Positions 22,601 through 33,665 of a DNA stretch of 64,000 nt are shown here, in pieces. The notes under the pieces were generated by a model that did not search any database, was not told the origin of the DNA, and saw only the letters and a list, made by a program, of their open reading frames with translations. The stretch is taken from NCBI GenBank assembly GCA_016165875.1, contig JABBOT010000011.1, positions 13,083,766 to 13,147,765 on the forward strand, in the 5' to 3' direction. The DNA comes from Acanthopleura granulata. Lineage: Eukaryota; Mollusca; Polyplacophora; Chitonida; Chitonidae. Within the stretch, counting starts at the first letter, position 1, and each line of letters starts with the position of its first letter. Both the position numbers and the translations under genes were made by a program.

Positions 22601-25600
22601 TGTATTGCGCATTTTAGACCAACCCAATTTCGGACTATTAGCCTTTGCACAAACGGAATTTCGGACCATTGTAGTGGACTTTCGGACCAACGGCCATGCG
22701 GACTATTATATTGGGCATTTGGGCTAACTGAATTTCGGACTGTTCTGGTGGACTTTTCGTTGAACGGCCCTTCCAACTGTTTACAGAGGGCCTTCAGATC
22801 AACTGACCTTTGAACCAACGAACCTTTGGGGTAATTAGCCATATAACTAAGTACAAACTTCCGTACCAGCAAGCTGATCACCGCCACCGAATAAGTCAAA
22901 CAATTCTTCTCTCCGACGTTAAAAACCAACTGCGAAAAGCAAATCAATGTACGAAATAATTATGAGCATCAAGTGATTGAAAACAAAGGCTGCTGGCAGA
23001 CATTCCCACGTTCTACTGGAAAGGTAGCCAGCCAGAACAAGGCCCATTTGCACAATGCTTACTTAACATTAATTAACGCTGTTGACGTAATGTGTGTAGT
23101 GTTGGTTGCTATGGTAGCTACGTGCTCTTAACGTTGAGAGGGCTTGGTGCAAATAGGCCCTAGGCTTGAACTGACAGAAACGGCATTGGTGAGAGGCTAG
23201 TGGGTCATTGCACTGCAATAGCACGCTAACTGCTAGGCCACGACTATGGCCATGAGATCATAATCCTAAGTATGGTGACTTGTTACAACCATGTACAATT
23301 TACTTTGAATTTATTTATATGTTTGCTACATACATTTGATAGAGCACAGCCGCTTGTAGAATAATTTAAGAACAAAATTGGTCCATCGGTTGTTCAGATA
23401 GTGAAGGTTCTTTCAGGCAGAAATTTATTTTTCTTTTACAGAAAAATTACTTTTCTTCGCAACGATAATTACCTTTTTCATGTAATAAATTTCTTTTTTC
23501 ACAGAAGAAACATATTGAATATATATATATATATATTGGTCGATAAACACACATATATATATATATATATATACCGCGATTGGAAATGTGTGTGCGTGTT
23601 ACATTATATACAAGCCTTGCTTCTGTAGGGTAAAACTTCCTTTGTAATAGACAAAAAATGCCGGCTTTGTGAAAAAATACATTCCTTCGTAAGAAGGAAA
23701 AAAAAATTAATAAACACAGTAAGGAAACAATCATCTGTTGACCTGTTCATACAAGATCGCATATAAGAACTCGTGATTCGGCAAACAATTCTGTAGGTGA
23801 CTACATTAATCCTGTATTGGCATTTGATGATTAAATAAACTTTTTTAATTATTCCATTAATCCATTTCTTCCTTCTGTTTTTTAGGGTTCCATTTTGCGA
23901 CGGGAAACCTCCCGGGCAACACGCTGATCCGAGCAACTGTTATTATTTCTTTAATTGTCCCGGCCTTGATGGATGGTCGGACAATCGCACACGACTTCAG
24001 TGTGCGCCAGGGACAGCCTTCGACACGACTCTGTCTGTCCCCGGATGTAACTTTGAAAGTAAAGACAGCTGTGATCAATTCATGGCGGCTAAAATGTTCA
24101 CAACTACAGCAGAGAAACCTACTACGACAACAACAATATCCGAAACAACAACAACGACGTCGATAGCGACTACGTCCACGGAACCTTCAATAGTTGCGTC
24201 CACAAAACTGTTGGCTTATCAACCCACGTCGTCTCCCATCAGCACAACCGAAGAGGGCGTCGATGACAAAAAAGGTGAAATTTCTTCCATATATTTGAAA
24301 TATATCGTTAAATGTATTATAAAGTATTTATGCCTCTTATGTGAAAGCCAGACAAAATAAACAGTTTTGTCTTGTTAGTTCCAACACATATGCCGTGTGC
24401 TCGGCTTTTTACCCGCAGGGGTATAGAAAGCATAAAAACCCAATCTGATGGATAAAGAGGAAGTATTAAGAAAAAACGACCACTGTACACTTCGGAAGAC
24501 AAGTACTTGGTGTAAATTTATGATATACATGTGAAAACAATCACCACGAATCAATCACAAAGTTGTGATTTTCCAAAGTTAACGCCAGCTTACTTGAAAG
24601 TAATTTCTTTAAGTCATGAAACGTACATGGAACATTTGTTTTTTTATCTTATGCTAAAATAATGCGGCAAATTTCGACGATGCCATTCCATGGGAATGTA
24701 ACCGTTTTTTGGAATGATCCACGGAACCGGAAACAACAGGCTGTTTCAGCAGTTTTATTCTTCGGCAAATTGCTCCACTTGCTTTTAATGTGGCGGCCGT
24801 CACGTATGATGCTGAAGTTGATTTGATGTACGATCCATCATTATTCATGAGCAGTCTACCTCAATGCCGTGGAAATGCGGCATCATTTGTTGTATCTGAA
24901 TATACAAACATGGACATAGGGAAAGAGATATTTAAGCCGTTCAGGTTACAACTAAAAGTGCCAGTTACGTGTAAACATGTCAGAGTGATCAATGAGAGTT
25001 CATTGTATGGCTGAATATGAAGAAACGCAAAATCCCGACCTGAAGGTCATTGGAGGGTAAAACCGTGCCGATGCATCACGGTGGGGAAATTATTGGGTTT
25101 TTTCAGTAAATAAATGCGTGTAGCAGGCAGAGGTTTAATGTCAATACATCTCTCGTTAAAAGAAAAGAAAACCAAAATCTGACTAAAGTTATTTTAGGAG
25201 AGGGGTCAGTACAGACCTAAACGGGTATAGGCATTTTTATGACGTGCTTGGTAACTCTGTACATCATCTTTTAACCTGGAAACATAACGAGACTATGGGA
25301 TACGCCATTTTAGAGAAGCCGGAAACACAATTCCGCGTCATCCTTACCATACGCTCTTCAGTATTAGGGGTGAGACATTCCTTTGTGCGAGAAGTACGGT
25401 AACCATTATTATTACAGTCGAAGGCCACACACTGTGGCCTCCTGGTTGAGACCTTGGGGAATAACCCCAGATGTATTCCACTATAACTTTCTCGTGGAAA
25501 ATTGCTTTTTAAAATATATCAGAATTGTCTCGTAATCGCAACAAAACAGCTGATTTAACACTGTACTGTAACAATGTACAGTGTAGTTCCTGACAACACC

Positions 25601-28600
25601 ACATCCTGTATTAATGCGTCAGCCATGCCCTAGTCTGATTGGCTATCACCTCTCATCAAACAGCATTCAATTATCTGCAACCAAATTGGACAGGCGAATA
25701 ACACAACAAAACAGAATGTAATGCTTAAGTACGAAGCTGACATGAATAGTTAATAGATGTTGATGTAGATAATGCATGAGAGATCATGCACCATATCTCT
25801 CTTTCGTGTGCCTTGATGACGTCAGTCTTGCGGCCATATCGAGATTGGGCGTTGGAAACCAGGCACGAGCTTAGTGACAGCTATCGGATAGCTTTAAATT
25901 GACACGTGCACGGTAATACGAATATAACATATTTAAGCTTAGTAATCTTTTTTTCGGGGGTGAGGCGTGGGTGGTGGTGGTGGAGGTGGAGGGATCCGTG
26001 GTGGTAACAACAGTCATCATCGGGTGACTTGGGCTAAACCTTAATGGAAATGTGCAAATGAAAGGAAAAATTTAGTTCATGCTTAAGTTTTCCAAAAATG
26101 CACCAAAGTTTCCTTTGGTTTGGTTTACAGCTTAATCTATAAATGCAGAGTTCTTCTCTTTCTACCCAGTATGAAAATGAGTCGTGTGGCCGTAGTATTT
26201 ATGTAATTATCTTGCAACATATGTGCGTTTCAGTAGTTGACCCTACCGGTATTTCAGAAAGCTTCCTGTAATGCTTCTTTACAGGGAGTCATCTCCGTGC
26301 GAAGCTATGCCATGGTTTATTCTAAGAGAAAACAAAACAAAAATTTCACTCAATTAAAAAAAAATGTATTTTGTTGGATTCGATGGAGAGTCATAAAGAT
26401 GCCATTAAGTCTAGTGTCACAATGGAAAAGCTGTCGCAAGAGGAGGGCGTGCATGAATTTCTGTATCAGAATCATTTACTTCAGCGATATCACAAAACAC
26501 AGCGCAGAAAAAAATCCTTCAACGATACAAACATAGAAGAAAATTGCTCCGGAAAATCGAGAAATATCTTAGATTGGTGTAGGAACTACGGAGACACAGG
26601 ACTGATCTTCAGAAACCCAGTTTATGGCTGGTGTGATTCCTTCCCAGGAAATGCCTTTGTTTAGTTTTTGGGACAATGATGCATAGCAGCGGCGAATGTA
26701 AAAAAGAAATGGACGAAAACGTTCCGAGAGATAAGGACAACGACATAAGCGGTTAGAATGATTTTGTATTATCCTGTCCGGAAATTTTGGTGTGCAGTGC
26801 GTAGGAAGCATCGAAATATCCCATTCCTCTCTACCGAGAAAATGGCAATCACAAATCCAAAGCTAAGCCCCTTTGCTGGATCAAATGTTCTCTTGATTTA
26901 GAATATGGCTTAATGTAAACCGGTACATGTATTTTGCACTACAAGTTGTGTTTAGGATTGTTTTCAGATCGATCGAAATGCATATAAAATTTAAGAGAGT
27001 TTATTTAGTTCTTAGAAAGGTGTTTAGAGGCTTGTTTGGGAGGTAGGTTATATCTTTCTGGAAGAGTGTAAGTTTCAGCACCGAAAGTTATATTTTACAA
27101 CATTTTTAAAACATTTCTCCAAATTCATGGTCATTCATTGTAGTTCTGGGGTAGTTGAAAAACATTTGAGATAGGCGGAAACCCTTTTTGTACCAAGTGG
27201 AAATGTATTTTACATCGCTGTCAAAAACGGGCCGTGTGCAGATATATGTATTAAATAGAGATGACCTTTAAAACAACATCGTTGCATTCTAAAATAGAAC
27301 TAACCCTACTTCCTTCGTCAAGCCTTGGTCGAGATATCAGCTGTGAGATACATACGAGCCATTTTGTTCTACCGGACTCCATCATGTGATTTAGAATCAT
27401 GTAACGATTGGATATGACGTCGTTGCGACACTGGTGGGCGGCGCTATGTTGGCACTCCGTTATATAAATAACATTCATTTCGTTCGCTGATACAATGTTC
27501 ACTTTTGTTCCAAGTGCAGTTATGAGAATCCTGTGAATCCAGGATTATGAATTTCTTACTGGCAGCTTTCAAAAATGTTGCCCTATTTTTGTGGCAAATA
27601 TCAATACGCCAATGGCTCGTAAGTGCGTGCGAGTGCTATATTAGTCTCGCCCAGAGGAATTCTCGCGAAAATGCGATTGCATCGAGTTTGTCACGCAACA
27701 TACCGGCTGGTACGTTTACCTTCCCGAATAATATTCTGTTATGATGCTTATATGCGCAAATAAAGGGTGCAGTCTACAGCTTTGCCTGGTTGCACATATC
27801 CCCAAAACGACAGAAATCTGTCCTAATCATGTCATTCGTATGAACAGCTACACCCAAATTATACCTTTAAACTGCATAAAATAATTATAACGGACATAAC
27901 GCCTTTTTTTGTTTGTTGAACTGAGATGTTATGTTTTTACGTATCATCACTCAGCTGACTAAGGGAGGCTAACCCCTTAGGTGTCGTTCAGTTTGTTTTA
28001 GCCTGTGAATGTTAGAAGAAAACATGGCGAAGCCCTATCACAGACAGCGTGAAAACGGAAGAACGTCATGAAGTCCCCAAAACGATATACAGTTAATATT
28101 GTCTTAAAGTAACATGCACGTAACCCCATGTATGTCTCTGTGTATAAGCTGCATATATTTTATGTCAATGAGCGGCGTAACAAGCCGATCGCTGTGTTTC
28201 AGCCTGGCTGACATGGTTTAGCGCAGACTTGTTCCCCTTTATTTTAGGTAGATTTGAACGTGATGATAATAAAGTTAAAAGTACACAGTGAAATGCGAAT
28301 CTTTTGAGCCATGGTTTCAGTATTCTCTTATCCTTTTTAGTTTACCTCTCAGCTTCTGTAATGTGTACTATATATAACTGACCACGTTATTGATTAACAT
28401 AGCTCTACTAGCGTAAATTGTACATTTTCTTGTCATAACGAAGAATGTGTGATGTAAAGCTGACCTGTCAGATGTTGTTGTTTATTTTGATTGCAGTCAA
28501 TGACGTGCTAGACGTAGAGCATGTACCGACAGAATGTACCCAAAAAGTATATCACTAAATGCCACGAAACTGAAGCGTCATCTAAGTGTATTGAGTTCTT

Positions 28601-31423
28601 TTGTACCAACCGTTACAATAATCTCATTCAACATCACGCCTCCAACCATGTGCTAGTCTTCAAAAAGAATGCTTTTTGCGTTAAAATCTTCAGAATACGC
28701 ATCAAACAGTGACTTTTGGTCCAATATTGATCCAGTTCCGACTCTCGCACCATATTGTTTTTATGTCCAGTTTTCAAATGCTCACTTGTCAGCACACAAA
28801 AAAACATCATAAAACGGACAGATCGACTCCCCAGTTTTCCATCAATTCTCCCATAAAGACAGTTCAACCTTTACAACAACAACAATGAGCAACTGTTTGT
28901 GCACTCTGTCAGGCATGTTCAGTACCCCACAGCAGAGCTACCTCAGCCGTATTTCTGCCGTCTCAGCATAGGACATTTTGAAGCCTAGCACTACTGCAGT
29001 ATATCACAAACACAGATATGAGCTTCTAGGAAAAAAACAATCCACTTGTCTAGTCAAAGCACACTAATGCAGATTCATAAAATTTTAGACCGGGGCCTAA
29101 AGCTACGAAACTCTATACCGCATCAAAAGGATTTTACATGTATACTTGGTAGATATTGTTTATATAATTTATATAGAGGTTAAATATCAGAGTTGTCTTC
29201 AGTGATGAAAGTGTTATTTCACATAATCAATCTGAGATGCCTTTGTGGTAATATATTTATCATATACTTAGAGTGAAAGATGATTTTTTTAAGTGTTTGT
29301 AGAATATATTGGAAATGAATTTTGCTTAAAAATCATTTAAAAATTATTTTTGAAAGCAGTGTTACCCATATTACTTTTGTGATTGCATATTTACTGCTTC
29401 AAACCCAAATGCCATGACGTCGGAAAAATAAACATTTGAGCTCAGCGGTGTGACGCCACAATACATGTATAGTACATTTTTACATTCGGGAGTCATAGAC
29501 ATGACGTCATAGATACAATGTCATTGAAATATCTAGGTCAACTCGATAAAGAATCAAACCCCAGGATACAGAGTCAAATCCCTCGAATACTGCGCAGTCT
29601 CGGCATTTGACTCGGTACGAAACAAGGTTCAGCGGTATCGGGTTACACAACAAACACTCCTAAGGCGATGTTAAACCCTTAACCATCGTTTTCCAGTCCA
29701 TTCAGTGGATATGTTCGTTACGAGCTGAACACAAACGACCAAATATAATCAGTGTGACACTCTATGCTTTATCTTGTTTTCTCTCATTTTGGACTCGTTG
29801 TATCTGGAGGTTCCCTCCAGGTGAAAACACTTATCATATGGGAGAAAACATTTTCACCCAGTTGGAAAGATTTCCACAAATGTGAGAGGCGTTTTCATAG
29901 AGGTGAAAAGGTTTCCACAAATGTGAGGGGCGTTTTCACAGAGGTGAAAAGGTTTTCATTGGAGTCTTCACTTGTATTTCGACCCCGATTCCACATGACA
30001 CGCATCTAATATGTTTTTGATTACAGTAAAGATGCCGTTAGATCTGGTGCCTTCACAGTTCACTGAATATGCCCTATGCTTGTTTCTGTCCAGTTAGAAA
30101 TAAATTAAAGTGCCAGTCCAACTGGTATTGGGAAAAAATTGTACTTACATATGACATTTGTGAAACATTATACATATACACAAAGAGCTTAATTAAGAAC
30201 CCCCCCCCCCTCCTCTGGTTGTCACTGTGGTGATTTTGTACACATTTGATTAATGTTCGTCTGTATCAAAAGATACTGAATATTCCCCATGCTGAGTATG
30301 CCACGTGCCTATTTCTGTCCAGTTAGAAATAAATTAAAGTGCCGGTCCAAATGGTATTGGGAGAAAATTGTACTTACATATGACAGTTGTTAAACTTCCA
30401 TATATATACACACACAAAACTTAATTAAGCGTGCTTGGAGGACAACCCGAAACCTTCTCCTCATACCACCTGTCCTGATACTCTGAAGGGGAAGTCGGTG
30501 CCATTCATTTGGTGTGCTTCCATTTGGGCCATATGGTGCACAGGTGGATCCCTTGCATGCACACGACGACCAGTCATGTCACACACATGCTCCAAAGGGT
30601 TGAGATCGGGGCTCATTGCAGGCCAAGAAATCGGGAGGTTTCGCATGTGTACAAAATTGCCACCGTATAAACCAGCGGGGTGCTTAATTTGGTATCTTAT
30701 GTGTATTTGTTTATTTATTTTATTTTGTGAGGTTGTATGTAAAACCGAAGAGGCATTCCCTCCATCCATATAACTAAATTGAAACATAATAAATAAATAA
30801 AGAAATAAAAAAATAAAAAATAAATAAATAAATAAATCCTACTTCCGGAGGAGCTTATTTCTTTAAAAGGTTGGCACCAGCGGGGTGCTTAATTTGGTAT
30901 CTTATGTGTATTTGTTTATTTATTTTATTTTGTGAGGTTGTATGTAAAACCGAAGAGGCATTCCCTCCATCCATATAACTAAATTGAAACATAATAAATA
31001 AATAAAGAAATAAAAAAATAAAAAATAAATAAATAAATAAATCCTACTTCCGGAGGAGCTTATTTCTTTAAAAGGTTGGCAGTTTAACAACGTTCATTGA
31101 TGATCACGTATCGATCTGTCATTTATTTTGCCATCTTAATTTATTTTCCAGATAGTACAAGACACAGAACTTCTTATTTTAGAAATTATTCCAACAGAAG
31201 AATGATCTCATCATCGAGTCACATGATAAACTTGACGTCATTACGATCTCGGATGAACTGCGGAAGTAAGTGTCTGCTATATCCATCATGTGTGGGATTC
31301 AATTTCCGCTCGGAAACAGCTACACACTGTGAGATTATTCTGGAAAGCAACACTGCCAGTCTCACAAATGACTTGGAATTCTCGTATTACGAAGTTGTGA
31401 TGGTCAGTTCAAACAATGAATAA
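19579..31423 (+). CDS. Secreted CBM14 (chitin-binding) - Thr-rich - PAN/apple protein
   Basis: Three exons are inferred here: 19579-19643, 23886-24274 and 31152-31423, with introns of phase 2 and phase 1 that fit exactly, giving 241 aa. Residues 1-17 (core GLVSVLLVALQC) look like a signal peptide. Residues 25-84 form a peritrophin-A/CBM14 domain with all six cysteines in order (C26, C40, C46, C61, C76, C84; gaps 13, 5, 14, 14, 7) and the expected aromatics (CYYFFNC). About 90-145 is Thr/Ser-rich, likely O-glycosylated. Residues 180-215 carry a PAN/apple-like pattern (C188, C192, C198-VGFNF, C211). CBM14 binds chitin and PAN modules bind proteins or sugars, so a secreted role in mucus, shell or cuticle matrix or defence is reasonable, but this is inference. 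An extra exon in the 6.9-kb second intron cannot be excluded. No ortholog is named. Confidence 0.75.
21480..21935. repeat. 37-bp minisatellite, block 1
   Basis: Degenerate tandem units of about 37 bp with the theme CTTCGGACCAACGGACCTTC then GGACTATTATAGTGGG. On the minus strand the units keep open frames with IIVRRSVGPK-like repeats; these are repeat read-through, not a gene. Confidence 0.8.
22226..22372 (+). repeat. V-SINE (RUDI-like) 3' half, plus strand
   Basis: GGGAAGGTCAACCAGCTGAC, GGGTTTCTCCCGGACTCTGC, TATAAGTGAAATATTCTTTA and AAGGCGTAAAACATAAATTC appear in the transcription order of the SINE. It lies between the two minisatellite blocks. Confidence 0.75.
22432..22850. repeat. 37-bp minisatellite, block 2
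   Basis: The same unit as 21480-21935 (for example GGACTTTCGGACCAACGGCC, CGGACTATTATATTGGGC). The two blocks were probably one array later split by DNA including the SINE. Confidence 0.8.
22989..23243 (-). repeat. V-SINE (RUDI-like) split by a small MITE
   Basis: SINE sequence (TGCTGGCAGACATTCCCACG) stops at about 23036 and resumes at about 23163 with GGCTTGAACTGACAG, GTGAGAGGCTAGTGGGTCAT and GCTAGGCCACG. The insert between is described separately. Confidence 0.72.
23039..23162. mobile_element. Mini-MITE M2, copy 1, nested in a SINE
   Basis: About 120 bp bounded by inverted GGCCCATTTGCAC (23041-23053) and GTGCAAATAGGCCC (23147-23160). Its right arm (GTTGCTATGGTAGCTACGTG then CTCTTAACGTTGAGAGGGC) is related to the right arm of the hairpin at 33558-33665. 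Confidence 0.65.
23518..23573. repeat. double (TA)n microsatellite
   Basis: Two TA runs separated by TGGTCGATAAACACAC. Confidence 0.9.
23886..24274 (+). CDS. Exon 2: chitin-binding type-2 domain plus Thr-rich linker
   Basis: The acceptor is TTCTGTTTTTTAG ending 23885 and the donor is AAAAG|GTGAAA at 24274/24275. From 23887 the frame encodes VPFCDGKPPGQHADP, CYYFFNC, CAPGTAFD, PGCNFESKDSC, then TTTAEKPTTTTTISETTTTT. An N-glycosylation site (NRT) lies inside the domain. It ends with one extra base (phase 1). Confidence 0.85.
25190..25345 (+). repeat. dispersed repeat C, copy 1
   Basis: CAGACCTAAAC, TTTTATGACGTGCTTGGTAA, TTTAACCTGGAA and TATGGGATACG blocks recur in the same order at 45708-45835. 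The family is unnamed and non-coding. Confidence 0.55.
29810..29970 (+). repeat. 41-bp tandem repeat
   Basis: TTTCCACAAATGTGAGAGGC followed by GTTTTCATAGAGGTGAAAAGG starts at 29871 and again at 29912 with few changes, with a partial older unit upstream. Confidence 0.8.
30060..30430 (+). repeat. two-copy tandem duplication, about 215 bp period
   Basis: TTCTGTCCAGTTAGAAATAA, then AATTGTACTTACATATGACA and CTTAATTAAG, occur in both halves (from about 30086 and 30312) with several differences. It is therefore older than the neighbouring 205-bp duplication. A C11 run lies at 30200-30210. Confidence 0.75.
30430..30665 (-). pseudogene. Tc1/mariner transposase remnant (C-terminal DDE part)
   Basis: The minus-strand frame contains WPAMSPDLNPLEHVCDMTGR, the signature around the last acidic residue of Tc1-family transposases (usual form WPARSPDLNPIEHLWD), followed by a RVHARDPPV tail. 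Only the last 65 or so residues of the usual 340 remain, with no catalytic N-terminal half and no visible terminal inverted repeats. It is a dead fragment. Confidence 0.82.
30671..31080 (+). repeat. perfect tandem duplication, 2 x 205 bp
   Basis: 30671-30875 and 30876-31080 are identical by eye across all 205 bases, including an AATA-rich run. It ends 71 bp before the exon-3 acceptor of the CBM14-PAN gene. Confidence 0.92.
31152..31423 (+). CDS. Exon 3: PAN/apple-like C-terminal module
   Basis: The acceptor is TTATTTTCCAG ending 31151. Two bases complete an Asp codon, then 89 codons run to TAA 31421-31423. The stretch LRSRMNCGSKCLLYPSCVGF followed by NF and HCEIILES is typical of PAN/apple folds. 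AATAAA at 31419-31424 overlaps the stop codon and could be the poly(A) signal, which would make the 3' UTR very short. Confidence 0.75.
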
Positions 31424-31824
31424 AGTTCAGTTTTACAGTATCTATAAATTACTGTCTCGCGTTCATATATGGATTTTCAGCTTAGGAAAGGCGGTATAAG
31501 CACATAGCTGTTTGGTGACTAGATGCCAATGCCCCGTTCTTCTGGAAGCGTATTTCTTCCAACATCTCCAACATCGCTCTACATGCCTAGCCGTCGATTT
31601 TTCTAGACAATCGTTCATCCGATCGACCTTACAATTGCCGGATGTTTTGCTGGGGATCCAGTTCAGTATTCGAAATACTTGACACTGCGTATTGGAAGAA
31701 CGCCGTCACAAACGGTGGTTGATCGTATAGGGTGCTAACATTCTATACTTGGCGCATGTATGACATCAGCAGTAAGAGGATGTATGCCTTACTACTATTT
31801 AAGCATTTAAATGCACAGTTGGAA

Positions 31825-31890
31825 TAAAATGCTAAATGAGGTAAATTGACCTGAAGCCTTACTTCACCGGTTATGAGTGTCCAAGTCTCA
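31825..31890 (-). repeat. dispersed repeat B, copy 3
   Basis: GCTAAATGAGGTAAATTGAC then CTTCACCGGTTATGAGTG matches the inverse of the 47545 copy. Confidence 0.5.
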
Positions 31891-32623
31891 TACTGTCGCA
31901 GCCGCACAGCTTTTTGTATTTGAATACAATCCTGGATTCTGCTTTCCATAATCGTCGCAGTATGGTTATCGTCGGAGAGTTACGCGAGTCTGTTACTACT
32001 ATATTCCACACGAACATTCATGTATTAGCTTGGAATTTAACACCATAATTCAATATATTTCACTTATACACTGCGAAACTGGATTGATCGACATTTGGCA
32101 ACTTACTGACGAACTTTTCCACCAATGACGCTGTTATGTATGTCATACTAGTTGTAGGCAGTTACATGCATGCGTGGTCTCTAAATAATTTCATATTAGC
32201 CCACACAAACAACCGTTTCCATTGCCACCTGAAGATCCTGATAACATGTTGTCTTTTAACGGGCCACATTGACAATATTCCATCCATGTCGTGCGCTGCG
32301 AATGTGTATAATTGTCCGGTGTTAGCTAGACAATGAAGCCATTGTTTTAGGGATTGGAAATATTGACCAATTGGATTCCCTGGCCTCAGGATCACGAAGC
32401 TGTCTTAGGCTTAATTCAAGCTTAAACAGTTTACTGTGACCTGTAGGACTTTAGTATTTTAATACTAAGAGTTGAATGGACGAATGATTGATTGTGGCTT
32501 AACGCAAAATACTAAGAGTTGTCCCAGATCTTGATGAGAAAAATCACCATCCGCATGTATGTTCAAATCTGAGATGAAGGAATAATACCACAAGTAAAAA
32601 GGTTAAGTTTAAGACATTGTTGT

Positions 32624-33130
32624 GGTCCTGTTACACCATGTCATGTAATAATACACGAGTACTGTAACACTTATCATCTAATGTTAATAAAAAATCAGAG
32701 TTATGTACAGTAATATCACCGCGTACTGTAATAAAATTATCGTGTTATATGTAGTAAAACCAGTTCCCGGGTATTGTCATAAAAATTCCGGTGTAATGTG
32801 ATAACATGCACAACAACATATATATGCACTATTCTGTGCTTACTCAAGTGTCTGAGAGAATCTGTGTGTCTGTTATAGTTATTTCTTATAGAACGTGTGG
32901 TAGTACCGGAATCATCAGACATTCGCTAAATTGCTTTCGGGCATTGAAACCGAGACATAGGGGTGTGCGCATCAAAAGCAGTCGTTTGCTATTTTACTTT
33001 AGTCATATGTCTCTTGGCTGCATTTAATTTCCCCGTTTATTTGTCTGCCCGGCGATATCACATAACACGGAAATTATTATTACATTACACGATGATGATC
33101 ATTATTACATAACATGGTGTAACACGGCCC
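32624..33130. mobile_element. MITE family M1, copy 2 (about 507 bp)
   Basis: The left end GGTCCTGTTACACCATGTCA pairs with the right end ATGGTGTAACACGGCCCC. Repeated internal words (TGTAATAAT, CCGTGTTAT) extend the inverted similarity inwards. The interior TCATCAGACATTCGCTAAAT..TTTCGGGCATTG is the inverse of the copy at 18114-18430, which confirms one family. Confidence 0.78.
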
Positions 33131-33557
33131 CTGCAGAGGGCAAAGGCTTGTCAAAATAGTAAATGCTGTCAGTTATGAGGGCGTGACGTATAAAAGTGAG
33201 ACCGAAAAAGTTGAAAATATGCCTGATATGTTTACACGGCTCAATATACATCTCACTGCCCATGAGCTACCTACATTGTGGGTTGTTTGAATCTTAATGC
33301 GAGGCATATATCACTTTACTGACGCAGAGCTATTCATGTAGGAGAATTCACACTAAAAATAAATGTTTCCTTTGTAAACGGGAACATTAACATATTTCCG
33401 TTACACGTAATAAACGCGGCCTGCGATATTTGCTCTTAAAGACAATGGAAACGATGAATGAAAGAGACGTGTATATGATTGTAAGCATGTGGAATGTTTA
33501 TATGGTAAATAGTGTGGAGGATATTTTCAATGAACACCACGGCCGACCTGTTCGAAT

Positions 33558-33665
33558 TAGCCCTCTTAACGTTCCGAGCACGTAGTTGCCTTGGCGACGT
33601 AATGCCTGCAGTACTAGTTGCTACGGTATTTACGTGCTCGTAACATTAAACCGGCTTCGTACAGG
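33558..33665. mobile_element. Mini-MITE M2, copy 2 (hairpin)
   Basis: Arms TTAACGTTCCGAGCACGTA (33567-33585) and, inverted, TACGTGCTCGTAACATTAA (33632-33650). The right arm and spacer resemble the insert at 23039-23162. Confidence 0.55.

Larger units (their letters stand above)
19644..23885 (+). other. Intron 1 of the CBM14-PAN gene
   Basis: 4.2 kb holding a (TA)n tract near 20612, the two-block 37-bp minisatellite, a plus-strand SINE fragment, a SINE with a nested MITE, and TA runs at 23518-23573. No extra exon is recognised. Confidence 0.6.
24275..31151 (+). other. Intron 2 of the CBM14-PAN gene
   Basis: 6.9 kb. It contains dispersed repeat C (25190), a 41-bp tandem repeat (29810-29970), a 200-bp tandem duplication, a Tc1 remnant and a perfect 205-bp duplication. 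Open frames at 26383-26664 and 28521-28712 were examined; neither shows a known domain. Confidence 0.55.

Noticed and set aside
21746..22947. Minus-strand frames of 106 and 163 codons
   Set aside because: They follow the 37-bp minisatellite; the peptide repeats come from the DNA repeat and no start context or domain is present.
26383..26664. 93-codon ATG frame with three Cys
   Set aside because: No domain recognised, no splice partners in phase, and its length is within chance for this base composition.
28497..28712. Possible extra exon of the CBM14-PAN gene with Cys-rich peptide (KCHETEASSKCIEFFC)
   Set aside because: The acceptor TTGCAG ends at 28496, but the Cys-rich frame has a stop right after it (TAG at 28509) and the frame open at the acceptor ends after 19 codons. 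Exons 2 and 3 already match in phase without it.
30435..30773. 112-codon plus-strand frame
   Set aside because: It is the reverse of the Tc1 transposase remnant, whose WPAMSPDLNPLEH motif is clear on the minus strand.
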